A stretch of 64,000 bases of DNA from Hyphomicrobium_A sp963722495 (GTDB taxonomy: Bacteria; Pseudomonadota; Alphaproteobacteria; Rhizobiales; Hyphomicrobiaceae): assembly GCA_963722495.1 (NCBI GenBank), contig CAVRND010000021.1, forward strand, positions 186,001 to 250,000, given 5' to 3'. The notes under the pieces were generated by a model. The model made no database searches, was not told the origin of the DNA, and was given only the letters and a program-made list of their open reading frames with translations. Positions 55,625-63,873 of the stretch are shown piece by piece; position 1 is the stretch's first letter, and every line of letters starts with the position of its first letter. Both the position numbers and the translations under genes were made by a program.

Positions 55625-56296
55625 TTACTCGGAACCCGAGTTCTCGACACCGGACAGTGCGGCCAGCGGGCCCTGGCGGCTGTCGAGCGCGACCCAAACC
55701 TTCGGGTTGAGGTACGACTGGCGCATCACGTACTGGTACGGGGTCTTGTTCCAGACGCGCACGTCCTCGAGCTTGTTGTCGAGGATGTAGTCGCCCTGGT
55801 CGGTGCGGGCCGTCAGCACGGCGTGGCCTTCGCCCTTTTCATCGCGCACTACGGTCATCAGCACCGAGCTGACCGGCCAGCCTTTGGCGATCAGATTGTG
55901 GCGCTTCAACAGAGCGTAGTCCTCGCAATCGCCGCGCGTGCGCGGCAGCGTCCAATACTCGTTGACGCCGTAAACCTCGAGGTCGGTTGCCGGGGCGATC
56001 TCCTTGTTCACCGCCCGGTTGACCTCGTCGAGCTCCTTCAGGCGCTCGGCGGTCGCCTCGAAGCGGCTTTCCTGGCCATGGTCGGAAGAGCATTCGGCAG
56101 GGGTCGCGTCGCAGAAGCGGACGAAGCCGTGCGGGGGTTGAGCCGGGCCGAAGATGCGCATGACCGCGGAGCCGCGCGCAGCGGCAGCGTCCGACTTGTC
56201 AGGCTTCTGAATGTTGGAGACGCCCTGGGCGCAAACCGCCGTTGAAGCAAACATGCTTCCCATGAGGACGATAGCGCTTACGTGAACCCGCTGCAT
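55625..56296 (-). CDS. Transglutaminase-like cysteine peptidase (BTLCP/DUF920)
   Basis: 223-residue exported protein of the bacterial transglutaminase-like cysteine proteinase group, related to LapG. The start at 56296 (MQRVHVSAIVLMGSMFASTA) opens a signal peptide; the longer frame to 56359 is less likely. The catalytic triad is visible: Cys in RGDCEDYALLKRHNLI, His in GEGHAVLTARTDQGDY, Asp in ILDNKLEDVRVW. Two more Cys (FCDATPAECSSD) are typical. LapG-type enzymes cut surface adhesins under c-di-GMP control; the nearby PilZ gene is suggestive but no adhesin is adjacent. Intact. Confidence 0.9.
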   Translation of the reverse strand: MQRVHVSAIVLMGSMFASTAVCAQGVSNIQKPDKSDAAAARGSAVMRIFGPAQPPHGFVRFCDATPAECSSDHGQESRFEATAERLKELDEVNRAVNKEIAPATDLEVYGVNEYWTLPRTRGDCEDYALLKRHNLIAKGWPVSSVLMTVVRDEKGEGHAVLTARTDQGDYILDNKLEDVRVWNKTPYQYVMRQSYLNPKVWVALDSRQGPLAALSGVENSGSE

Positions 56297-56395
56297 GACC
56301 CGAACCCCGTTACTCGTCCTTCCAAGGTACCCGACAGAACTCGAATTACGCTGAAACAACGTCCCCGGATTTGATGCGATAAACTCGTCGTTCCT

Positions 56396-57043
56396 TCACT
56401 TGTGTGGCTCGGCTCTTAACCCGAGCCCGAAGCTGTAACGTTCGGTGAAGGGCTCATTAACAAACTCGACGCCGATGCCGCGCTCGTGGTGGCGCACGAC
56501 GGTCGCGCGGCGCTTGTCGATCCTCACCTCCGAGCCGAGGTCCGGCCGCGCCGGCGTGACGACTGAGGCGCCTGACATTGAAAGATCATGCAGTGGGCAG
56601 ACCATGGTGCTGCCGTCGGGCAGTACGAGCAAGGCCGCCTCTTCGGCGGAGACACGCGGGTACTCGCGTTCCTCGCCTTCAGGAATTTCCGATTGCGCGG
56701 CAAGGCGCGGGATCTGTACGGCGAGCTTGTCGCGCTTGCGTTGCGTGCCGCTGATCGACATGGCGAAGGAGCCGGGGAATAGGCGGACGACCGTCCCTTC
56801 GAGACCGCCGAGCCGCGTCAGGTAGACGATCAGCTTCTCGCCGACGACGAGGGGCACTGGCGTCGTCATGGCCGCGCTCTCGACCGAGATATCAATCAGA
56901 CGGCAAGGGTGGTCCAACTTGTCGGCGCGCATGAAGCGTCCGCCCAGGCTTAGGGCGTAGCGCGGGTGGCGGCGCTGGTTGCGACCCCCGGAGCTCGCAT
57001 CGGTCAGCTCGACTGGCCGATATGTATCCGCACCCGTAGACAT
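56396..57043 (-). CDS. PilZ domain protein, probably two PilZ units
   Basis: 215 residues. The first unit (about 20-110) starts NQRRHPRYALSLGGRFMRAD with the R-x-x-x-R c-di-GMP box, but its second motif, LIDISVESAAM, is degenerate. The second unit (about 120-205) has EREYPRVSAEEAALL and CPLHDLSMSGASVVT, a D/N-x-S-x-x-G-like motif. The last part, ATVVRHHERGIGVEFVNEP, closes the barrel. Such proteins read c-di-GMP and alter motility or surface polymers. Its neighbour on the same strand upstream is the PAS_5 protein. Intact. Confidence 0.88.
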   Translation of the reverse strand: MSTGADTYRPVELTDASSGGRNQRRHPRYALSLGGRFMRADKLDHPCRLIDISVESAAMTTPVPLVVGEKLIVYLTRLGGLEGTVVRLFPGSFAMSISGTQRKRDKLAVQIPRLAAQSEIPEGEEREYPRVSAEEAALLVLPDGSTMVCPLHDLSMSGASVVTPARPDLGSEVRIDKRRATVVRHHERGIGVEFVNEPFTERYSFGLGLRAEPHK

Positions 57044-57236
57044 AGCCGTCCCTGCCGCTGGGTCGCCGACAGGGCGATCCGATATCCGAAGCCAGGCCAG
57101 AACGTGTACGTTGATGGCTCTGTTCCGCAGACGACTATGGAGTGGTGGGACTTAACGAACGGCTAATCGCCGCGTCATTTCTGTATGGATTGGCTAGGGG
57201 GCGGAAATTGCGCGGTGTTCAGCGATCGCGGGGTCG

Positions 57237-57884
57237 TCAGCGCTCGTCGGCGCTATCACGGCCAAGCCCGCCTTCAAAGACCCGGAACTGGCGGCGTTCG
57301 GAGCGCACGATGCGCGCATGCCGTGCCGGCAGCATCGCCGGGACCTCGCCGCGTGCGGTCACGTCGTCGGCGTAGGCGCGATCGCCAGCCGGCCACATCA
57401 GCTCGTGCGCGATGATGCGTTTGGAGGAGAGCGGCAACTCGCGCAACCAGTGCGGGGATTCGAGCGCGGTGAAAGCTCCCAGCACGCGGTCGATATCCTC
57501 GCCCGTATGCCGCAGCGGTAGCAGCAACATTTCGAACGTCGACGACGCGCGGGCGACAGGGGCCGCTTCCATGTGGATCGTCTCCACGGCGCCTTGCTTG
57601 GAGATGGCGGCGAAGTGGCGGATGAGTGCCGTGCGGTCCGAGGGCGACCAGCCGTCAAGGAAGTTCGTGCCGCGCAGCTCAAAGCCGAAAAGTTCACATA
57701 CATGCGTGCCGGCCAGGCGGAAGCGGTAGGCCTCGGCGTCGATGCGCTCCAGGATGAAAGTCGAGGGCAGGATCGCGGCAATCTTGCCGGGCTCGATCTC
57801 GAAGCGCCGTGGCGTCGTGCGGTTGCCACGCACCTTGTCCCAGTAGGAGAAAAGCGTCTCGCTCGTCTTGTGCTTCAAAATCAT
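57237..57884 (-). CDS. PAS domain protein of the PAS_5 (DUF1309-type) family
   Basis: 215-residue sensory protein seen in alphaproteobacteria next to PilZ genes. Motifs: TLFSYWDKVRGNRTTPRRFEIEPGKIA, LPSTFILERIDAEAYRFRLAGTHVCELFGFELRGTNFLDGW, a compact PAS-like fold. The rest has MLLLPLRHTGEDIDRVLGAFT. No output domain or membrane helix is present, so it may bind a ligand and act on another protein. The partner is inferred from context. Intact frame. Confidence 0.86.
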   Translation of the reverse strand: MILKHKTSETLFSYWDKVRGNRTTPRRFEIEPGKIAAILPSTFILERIDAEAYRFRLAGTHVCELFGFELRGTNFLDGWSPSDRTALIRHFAAISKQGAVETIHMEAAPVARASSTFEMLLLPLRHTGEDIDRVLGAFTALESPHWLRELPLSSKRIIAHELMWPAGDRAYADDVTARGEVPAMLPARHARIVRSERRQFRVFEGGLGRDSADER

Positions 57885-58096
57885 TGTTTCGAACCGGTCT
57901 GCCCAGGCCCCGCGGTGGAGGCTCCATGAATGGTCGTTCCGGATCGGGACAACATGCGTCCGCCGATCCCCTTCTGCGCTTGTAGGAGCAGCATCCGTGC
58001 CAGCGCGGCGGGACGACGCACGGAATTGATGGTTGATGGGGGGCAGGGGTGTCGTTAACTCTCCCTGGCAGCCTCCGCTGCCGAGGAGAGATACGC

Positions 58097-58819
58097 GTGA
58101 GCCGACACGAGCCGATGTTCAACGTGCAGGTGAGCGTGCTTGCGGTGCTGGGGCTGATGGTGGCCGTCCACCTCGTCCGCTTGGGGCTGTCGGAAGATTG
58201 GGACACCTGGCTGACGCTGGCGCTCGCCTTCATCCCGGCGCGCTACTCCGGTTATGCCGGGGTGCTGCCGGGCGGTGATGTCGCTTCCGTGACGTCGTTC
58301 CTCACCCACACCATGGTGCACGGCGACTGGGTGCACCTGGGCCTGAACGCCGCCTGGCTCGTGGCCTTCGGCGGCGCTGTGGCCAACCGTGTGGGCTCGC
58401 TCCGCTTCCTGCTGTTCTTCGCTCTCTGCGCGGTGGCGGGAGCTGCAACCTTCCTCGCCTTCAATCCCGGCGCCATGGTGCCGATGATCGGTGCCTCGGG
58501 CGCGATCTCCGGCTTGATGGGCGCAACGATGCGCTTCTTGTTCACTGCCGTGGACGGTCGGGGTCTCGCCGCACTGCGGGAGGACCCACGCTCCGCTCCG
58601 CTGATGCCGCTTGCACAAGCCCTCACCGACAAGCGCGTCCTGCTCGTCACCGTGGTGTTCTTGTTTGCAAACATTCTCGCCGTCTTCGGCCTCGGCAGCG
58701 TCGGCGAAAGCGGCATCGCATGGGAGGCGCATATCGGTGGCTATTTCGCCGGCCTTTTAACGTTCGGCTTTTTTGATGCAGTGCACACGGACACTTCGTC
58801 CAGCGCGACGATGCATTGA
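58097..58819 (+). CDS. Rhomboid family intramembrane serine protease
   Basis: 240 residues with about six helices. The GTG at 58097 with GAGGAGA seven bases upstream is chosen over the upstream frame. The catalytic dyad is visible: Ser in PMIGASGAISGLMGA (G-x-S-G) and His in AWEAHIGGYFAGLL. LTHTMVHGDWVHLGLNAAWLVAFGGAVANRVG is the family His/Asn helix. Cleaves membrane-anchored substrates; the target is unknown. Followed by the CBS gene on the same strand, 173 bases on. Intact. Confidence 0.92.
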   Translation: MSRHEPMFNVQVSVLAVLGLMVAVHLVRLGLSEDWDTWLTLALAFIPARYSGYAGVLPGGDVASVTSFLTHTMVHGDWVHLGLNAAWLVAFGGAVANRVGSLRFLLFFALCAVAGAATFLAFNPGAMVPMIGASGAISGLMGATMRFLFTAVDGRGLAALREDPRSAPLMPLAQALTDKRVLLVTVVFLFANILAVFGLGSVGESGIAWEAHIGGYFAGLLTFGFFDAVHTDTSSSATMH

Positions 58820-58992
58820 GACTATTGCGTCATAGACGTGATTGCAGCACGATGAACTGTCGGGCGCCGAAGGCGTGCCAACCAAAACGCAGAATGACTT
58901 TGCGTCGACTGCCGGATGTGGTCGTATCGGCTTAGCTCGGGCGACCATGTTTCCGGACTTCGACTGTCGAAGCGCAGTGGGAGGAAGATGCA

Positions 58993-59424
58993 ATGAATAT
59001 TGGACAGATCCTGAAGGCGAAGGGACGAGCGGTGGCGACCGCGCGCCCCGATGCGACGCTTCTGGAGATCGTCAATAAGCTGGCTCAAAAGAAGATCGGC
59101 GCCATCGTCATTGTCGGCGACAACGGCGGCGTCGTCGGCATCATCTCCGAGCGCGACGTGATCCGTAAGCTGGGTGAGCGCGGAGCCGAAGTGCTGAGCG
59201 AGCCCGTGTCGAGCAGCATGACGGCAAATGTCATCACCTGCCAGGAGACGGGCACGCTCGACGAGCTCATGGAAGTGATGACGCAGGGTCGCTTCCGCCA
59301 CTGCCCGGTCATCGAGGACGGCGCCCTCGTCGGCATCATCTCCATCGGCGACGTCGTGAAGAACCACATCGCCGAGGTCGAGATGGAAGTCACCGCCATG
59401 CGCGGCTACTTCGTCACCGGCTGA
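58993..59424 (+). CDS. CBS domain pair protein
   Basis: 143 residues, two tandem CBS units. Unit 1: VATARPDATLLEIVNKLAQKKIGAIVIV with GIISERDVIRKL; unit 2: TANVITCQETGTLDELMEVMTQGRFRHCPVIEDGALVGIISIGDVVKN. The S/T-x-x-D residues (SERD, SIGD) suggest adenine-nucleotide binding. No catalytic domain is attached. GGGAGGAAG precedes the ATG. Such stand-alone pairs are frequent in Hyphomicrobiales; the partner is not known. Intact. Confidence 0.92.
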   Translation: MNIGQILKAKGRAVATARPDATLLEIVNKLAQKKIGAIVIVGDNGGVVGIISERDVIRKLGERGAEVLSEPVSSSMTANVITCQETGTLDELMEVMTQGRFRHCPVIEDGALVGIISIGDVVKNHIAEVEMEVTAMRGYFVTG

Positions 59425-59459
59425 TACAGCCCGCGTGATTGCTAAAATGCAGATCGTCT

Positions 59460-60415
59460 TCAGGCGATCTGCGTAATGCCCGTGTGTGCGCCCGGCGCGA
59501 TGCGACGGGCATCGATCTCGCGGTGCATCTCGGCCAGGTGCCGCTTGGTCGCCTCCTCGCCGCGACGGATCAACTCGTCGGCGCGGTGGAAGTCGAAAAG
59601 CCCCATATCGGACAAGCGCAAATTGATCATCGCGTCCGGCGGATCGCCGGCGAGGCGCGAGCGCGCGATGCGATCCTGCACGATGTTGAACGCCTCGACC
59701 ATCACCGTCGAGATGCCCGGCGTCGCTTCGCTCTTGCCGAGTACCTGACGCTTCAACAGGCTGCGCATGCCGCTCGCCGTTCTTGCCGCTGACCGGCTGC
59801 TCGGGGAGTCTCGCCGTCGGCCATGTCGGGCTCGAGGTGCGGAACGACGGTGCCGCGGCCGCAGATGTCGAAGTTCAAGTTGACGGCGATGACGTAGCGC
59901 GCGCCGTGCGCACGGCACACCGACACCGGAATGGGATTGACGAGCGCGCCATCGAACAGCCAGCGGCCGTTGATCTTCACCGGGCGGAAGATGCCGGGCA
60001 GCGCATACGAGGCGCGCACCGCGTCGGCGAGACGGCCGCGCGACAGCCAAATCTCATGACCGCTGCCGAGCTCGGTGGCGACGGCGGTGAAATGCGGATC
60101 CAGGTCTTCGATGTTGAGGTCGCCGAGCTGCCGCTCGAGGCGGTCGCACAGCTTCTGCCCGTTGATGAGGGCGGTGCCGGCGAAATTGAAGTCGAGGTAG
60201 CCGAAGATGCGGCGGCGGGTCAGCTCGCGGGCGAAGTCTTCCAGCGCATCGAGGTGTCCGGCCGAATGACAGGCGCCGACCACGGCGCCGATGGAGGTTC
60301 CGGCGATGATATCGGGCTTGATGCCGGCTTCCGCCAGCGCCTTGAGGACGCCGATGTGAGCCCAGCCGCGCGCCGCGCCCCCGCCCAACGCAAGCCCGAT
60401 CTTCGCCTTGGCCAT
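59460..60415 (-). pseudogene. Patatin-like phospholipase (RssA-like), one frameshift
   Basis: Lipid acyl hydrolase with Ser-Asp dyad. The start at 60415 (MAKAKIGLALGGGAARGWAHIG) includes the oxyanion-hole G-G-G-x-x-R-G. The nucleophile elbow is DIIAGTSIGAVVGACHSAGH. The catalytic Asp is in RWLFDGALVNPIPVSVCRAHGA. The frame breaks near 59785 within a variable stretch, then continues in another frame: MRSLLKRQVLGKSEATPGIST, VMVEAFNIVQDRIARSRLA, and the end MHREIDARRIAPGAHTGI. Corrected length is about 318, normal for this group. The final codons overlap a hairpin shared with the convergent CBS gene. Confidence 0.87.
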
Positions 60416-60655
60416 GTTCGTCACCTGCTAAGGGATGTTATTTGTCCAACCCCGGTATGCGTGCGCTTGCTTAACGTCCAAGTGCGCATTTGGTGCCCTG
60501 ACGATGCCAACTCAACCTGCCGGCTTAACTGTCAGCATACGCTTCAGATATAAGCGGCCAAGATTAACCTTGCACTATGACGCAGGTAGTCTCGCACTGC
60601 GGCGGAGACAAGCGCAGCGCAGCGATCGATCGCAAACAGGGAACGTGACAGCGCC

Positions 60656-61102
60656 TTAGTGTCCGTCGTCGGCGTCCGGTGCGAGCACCAAATGCGTCGC
60701 CGTGCCGGCTTCTCCCGGCACCGGAACGAGCCGATAAAAACAGCTCCTGCGGCCGGTGTGGCAGGCGTGTCCGTCGCCTTCGACTGCGACGCGCAACCAG
60801 AGCACGTCCTGGTCGCAGTCGGCGCGCATTTCCACGACATTAAACACGTTGCCGCTTTCGCCGCCCTTCTTCCAGAGTGCAGCGCGGGAGCGGGACCAGA
60901 AGTGCACGACGCCGGTCTCGATAGTGAGGGCGAGCGCTTCGGCGTTCATGAACGCGAACATCAACGCTTCGCCGCTGTTCATGTCGGTGACGATTGCCGG
61001 GATGAGGCCGTCGGCGTCGAACTTCGGCGCAAAAGCCAGACCCGCCTCGAGTTCGGCCTTGGAGCCGCGCGGGGCGAACGCCGGTGTCTTGGTCGGAGCC
61101 AT
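60656..61102 (-). CDS. hisI: Phosphoribosyl-AMP cyclohydrolase
   Basis: Third step of histidine synthesis, 148 residues, not fused to HisE as is usual in alphaproteobacteria. Motifs: PAIVTDMNSGEALMFAFMNAEAL, VVHFWSRSRAALWKKGGESGN, and the metal site VEMRADCDQDVLWLRVAVEG, followed by HACHTGRRSCFYR. The Cys residues (D-C-D, A-C-H-T, S-C-F) bind zinc. Other his genes are not in the window. It lies 27 bases downstream of folE, on the same strand; both use related purine-ring-opening chemistry and the pairing is common. Intact. Confidence 0.95.
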   Translation of the reverse strand: MAPTKTPAFAPRGSKAELEAGLAFAPKFDADGLIPAIVTDMNSGEALMFAFMNAEALALTIETGVVHFWSRSRAALWKKGGESGNVFNVVEMRADCDQDVLWLRVAVEGDGHACHTGRRSCFYRLVPVPGEAGTATHLVLAPDADDGH

Positions 61103-61129
61103 GCGAATCCTGCAGGTGTGAATGGGCTA

Positions 61130-61750
61130 TTAAGCGCTGCTTCGCGGGCGGACGGCATCGAGAAAGCGCTGGCGCCAGCTTTCGTCGGTGTCGAACACGC
61201 CGGTGAAGTGCGTCGTCTCCATGATCGCTTCGGGCTGATTGACCGCGCGCAGCGTCATGCACTGGTGGGCCGCGCGGATCATCACGGCGACGCCGAGCGG
61301 GGCGAGGCTCTCTTGGATCGTCGACCCGATCTGCGCCGTCAGCAACTCCTGCACCTGCAGCCGCCGGGCGAAGATGTCGACCACGCGGGCGAGCTTCGAC
61401 AGCCCGACCACGCGCCGGTCGGGCAGGTAGGCGACGTGCGCGATGCCGGTGAAGGGCGCGATGTGATGCTCGCAATGGCTCTCCAGCCGCACGTCGCGCA
61501 GCAGGATCATGTCGCGGTAGCCGGAGACGTCCTCGAAGGTGCGGGCAAGCTCGGCGGCGGCATCCTCGCGATAGCCGCTGAACCGCTCCTCGTAGGCCTC
61601 GACCACGCGCTTGGGCGTATTGGTCAGCCCCGAGCGCGCCGGATCGTCGCCCGCCCAGGCCAGCAGCGTGCGCACGGCCGCCTCGGCCTCCGCCCGGGAG
61701 GGTTTGGCCGTCGGCGGCGTCGTCAGCTTTACGCCCGGGCTATCCTTCAC
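61130..61750 (-). CDS. folE: GTP cyclohydrolase I
   Basis: Converts GTP to dihydroneopterin triphosphate for folate; 206 residues. The GTG at 61750 (VKDSPGVKLTTPP) is chosen because AGGAA lies nine bases upstream and it fits the family length; the frame remains open to 61876. Zinc ligands: Cys and His in ESHCEHHIAPFTG, Cys in IRAAHQCMTLRAV. Other motifs: GLTNTPKRVVEAYEERFSGY, ILLRDVRLESHCEHH, VVGLSKLARVVDIFARRLQVQE, and GVAVMIRAAHQC. Intact. In a pair with hisI. Confidence 0.95.
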   Translation of the reverse strand: MKDSPGVKLTTPPTAKPSRAEAEAAVRTLLAWAGDDPARSGLTNTPKRVVEAYEERFSGYREDAAAELARTFEDVSGYRDMILLRDVRLESHCEHHIAPFTGIAHVAYLPDRRVVGLSKLARVVDIFARRLQVQELLTAQIGSTIQESLAPLGVAVMIRAAHQCMTLRAVNQPEAIMETTHFTGVFDTDESWRQRFLDAVRPRSSA

Positions 61751-61893
61751 GGGGCGTTCCTTTCGAATGTCGGGCTTAGAGGGACAGCAAGTTCCGGTCC
61801 CACGCGGGATGTGCGGGGCGGCCGGCTGCCCTATATTATCGGTACCGGCGGCCCCGAAGGGAAGACCGCCAGCCACCGACAGCTGGGCGACAC

Positions 61894-62472
61894 ATGGCCG
61901 ATCTGAACGAGATCTACAACTCGAAGCTCCTGGAGCTGGCGGCGCATATCCCGCATTCGCAGCGCCTTTCCGATCCGGATTCGACCATCACGGCCCATTC
62001 CAAGCTGTGCGGCTCGACGGTGACGATCGACCTCGACATGCAGGGCGACAAGGTCACCGGCTACGGCCAGACGGTGAAGGCGTGCCTGCTCGGCCAAGCG
62101 GCTTCGGCCATCATGGGCGCCCACATCATCGGCGCCGGCGCCGCCGAGCTGCGCGAGACCGCCGCCGCCATGCGCCGCATGCTGAAGGAGAACGGCCCGC
62201 CGCCTACGGGGCGCTTCGCGGAGCTGGCCATCTTGGAGCCGGTGCGCCACTACAAGGCGCGGCATGGCTCGGTGATGCTGGTGTTCGACGCCATCGAGCG
62301 CGCCATCGACGAGATCGAGGGCAAGCGCGCGGCCGCCGCTGGCCGACGCGGCAAGCGCCTGAGCAGGCTGAGGGTGACGCCATGGCGGTCATACGCGATC
62401 CTGCACGCCTTCCCGCCCGTCGTACGACGGGTTATCCCGCTCCATTCACCGCCGGGCTCGAGGGCCGCGTAA
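61894..62472 (+). CDS. Iron-sulfur cluster assembly scaffold protein (IscU/NifU N-terminal-like)
   Basis: Scaffold on which Fe-S clusters are built. Motifs: YNSKLLELAAHIPHSQRL, ITAHSKLCGSTVTIDLDM, with one ligand Cys, and TVKACLLGQAASAIMGAHIIG with the second. RFAELAILEPVRHYKARHGSVML follows, where the third IscU Cys is absent, as in other alphaproteobacterial members. The open frame gives 192 residues and overlaps the cupin gene by 91 bases. One lost base near 62330 would instead end it at 62362 with LADAASA after about 155 residues, which is the usual length. I consider the shorter version more probable. Confidence 0.82.
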   Translation: MADLNEIYNSKLLELAAHIPHSQRLSDPDSTITAHSKLCGSTVTIDLDMQGDKVTGYGQTVKACLLGQAASAIMGAHIIGAGAAELRETAAAMRRMLKENGPPPTGRFAELAILEPVRHYKARHGSVMLVFDAIERAIDEIEGKRAAAAGRRGKRLSRLRVTPWRSYAILHAFPPVVRRVIPLHSPPGSRAA

Positions 62473-62846
62473 AGCGCGTGCTGGGTGATGCCGGCGGCCT
62501 GACGCAGTTCGGCGTCAACCTGACGACGCTGGAGCCGGGCGCCATCTCGGCGCTGCGCCACTGGCATTCGGCCGAGGACGAATTCGTCTACGTGCTGAGC
62601 GGCGAAGTCACGCTGATCACCGACGCTGGGGCGGAGACGCTCACCGCCGGCATGGCGGCCGCCTTTCCGGCCGGCAACACCGACGCGCACCAGCTCGTCA
62701 ACCGCAGCAGCACTCCTGCGACCTATCTCGAGGTCGGCACCCGCTCGCCCGACGACGAGATCACCTACCCGGACGTCGACCTGCACCGCATCAAGCGCGA
62801 CGGCCGGGGGACGTTCGTTCGCAAGTCCGGCGAGCCGTACGAATGA
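62382..62846 (+). CDS. Cupin domain protein
   Basis: 154-residue single-domain cupin. The ATG at 62382 is preceded by GAGGGTGACGCC. Motif 1: PGAISALRHWHSAEDEFVYVLSGEV, with the His-x-His and Glu metal ligands; motif 2: PAGNTDAHQLVNRSSTPATYLEVG, with the last His. Members may act as isomerases, decarboxylases or binding proteins; none is implied here. It overlaps yidD by four bases (ATGA) and so is in the scaffold-cupin-yidD-recO run. Intact. Confidence 0.9.
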   Translation: MAVIRDPARLPARRTTGYPAPFTAGLEGRVKRVLGDAGGLTQFGVNLTTLEPGAISALRHWHSAEDEFVYVLSGEVTLITDAGAETLTAGMAAAFPAGNTDAHQLVNRSSTPATYLEVGTRSPDDEITYPDVDLHRIKRDGRGTFVRKSGEPYE

Positions 62847-63121
62847 GCGTATCGCGCGCGCTGCTCAAGGCGCCGATCCATCTCTATCGCTGGACGCTGA
62901 AGCCGTACGTCGGCTGGAACTGCCGCCATCTGCCGACCTGCTCGGAGTACGCGCTCGAAGCCATCGACAAGAACGGCGCCTGGCGCGGCTTCTGGCTGAC
63001 GGTGTCGCGCTTGTCGCGCTGCCATCCATACGGTACGCGGGGGCTCGACCCGGTGCCGGACCTCACCGCCGAGCGGCACACCTTCGCGCCCTGGCGCTAC
63101 GGCCGCTGGGCCTGGAAATAG
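62843..63121 (+). CDS. yidD: Membrane protein insertion efficiency factor YidD
   Basis: 92 residues, a member of the YidD family that assists YidC/Sec insertion. Motifs: LLKAPIHLYRWTLKPYVGWNCRHLPTCSEYALEAI, with the conserved Cys pair, then WLTVSRLSRCHPYGTRGLDPVPD, with the third Cys and the G-G-x-D-P-V-P-like end. The protein is associated with the inner membrane through an amphipathic N-terminus. Usually near rnpA and yidC; here it is in another context, as in several Hyphomicrobiales. Its start overlaps the cupin stop. Intact. Confidence 0.94.
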   Translation: MSVSRALLKAPIHLYRWTLKPYVGWNCRHLPTCSEYALEAIDKNGAWRGFWLTVSRLSRCHPYGTRGLDPVPDLTAERHTFAPWRYGRWAWK

Positions 63122-63132
63122 AACGAGACGCG

Positions 63133-63870
63133 ATGCAGTGGTCCGATGAGGGCATCATCCTGTCGGTGAAACCGCACGGCGAGACCGCCGCCGTGGCGGA
63201 GATCTTCACGCGCGCGCACGGCCGCCATCTCGGCCTCGTGCACGGCGGGCGCTCGCGCAAGCTGCGGCCCGTGCTGCAGACCGGCAATCACGTCGACGCC
63301 ACGTGGAAGGCGCGGCTCGCCGAGCACCTCGGGCACGTCAGCGTCGAGCTGCGCAAGGGCTACGCGGCGCAGGCGATGGACGATCCGCTGGCGCTGGCCG
63401 GGCTGTCGTCGCTGTGCGGCTTGGCGCGGCTGCTGCCGGAGCGCGATCCGCATCCCGCGCTGTTCGAGGTAGCCCTCTTCGTGCTCGGCTATCTCGACGA
63501 GCCGGAGGTGTGGCCGGCGCTGATGGTGCGCTGGGAGCTGGCACTGCTCGAGGAGCTGGGCTTCGGCCTCGACCTCGGCGCCTGCGCGGCGACGGGCAGC
63601 AACGACAATCTGATCTACGTCTCGCCGAAGTCCGGCCGCGCCGTCTCAGAATCGGCAGGCGCCGAATACAAGGACCGCCTCCTGCGCTTGCCGGCCTTCC
63701 TGTGCAAGGGCCGTCAGGGTGCGCCGACCATCGACGATGTCGTCGACGGGCTGACGCTCACCGGCCACTTCCTCGAAACGCGCGTGCTGATGCCGCGCGA
63801 GGAGCCGATGCCGTCGACGCGCCAGCGCTTCAAGGATCTGGTCGAGCGCCGCGCCAAGCACGCGGCTTGA
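63133..63870 (+). CDS. recO: DNA repair protein RecO
   Basis: Recombination mediator that works with RecF and RecR to load RecA. 245 residues. The N-terminal OB fold is MQWSDEGIILSVKPHGETAA and ARAHGRHLGLVHGGRSRKLRP-like blocks. A helical domain follows: LRKGYAAQAMDDPLALAGLSSL, LLPERDPHPALFEVALFVLGYLDE. The C-terminal part has GFGLDLGACAATGSNDNLIYVSPKSGRAVS, with only one Cys of the zinc knuckle. RLLRLPAFL and TGHFLETRVL are also family-typical. Last gene of the run; the short convergent gene at the edge follows. Intact. Confidence 0.94.
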   Translation: MQWSDEGIILSVKPHGETAAVAEIFTRAHGRHLGLVHGGRSRKLRPVLQTGNHVDATWKARLAEHLGHVSVELRKGYAAQAMDDPLALAGLSSLCGLARLLPERDPHPALFEVALFVLGYLDEPEVWPALMVRWELALLEELGFGLDLGACAATGSNDNLIYVSPKSGRAVSESAGAEYKDRLLRLPAFLCKGRQGAPTIDDVVDGLTLTGHFLETRVLMPREEPMPSTRQRFKDLVERRAKHAA

Positions 63871-63873
63871 CGC

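Noticed and set aside
59449..59471. Perfect hairpin GCAGATCG/CGATCTGC between the CBS and patatin genes as a terminator
   Set aside because: No T run on either side, and one arm is the end of the patatin coding sequence. It may be chance or weakly bidirectional.
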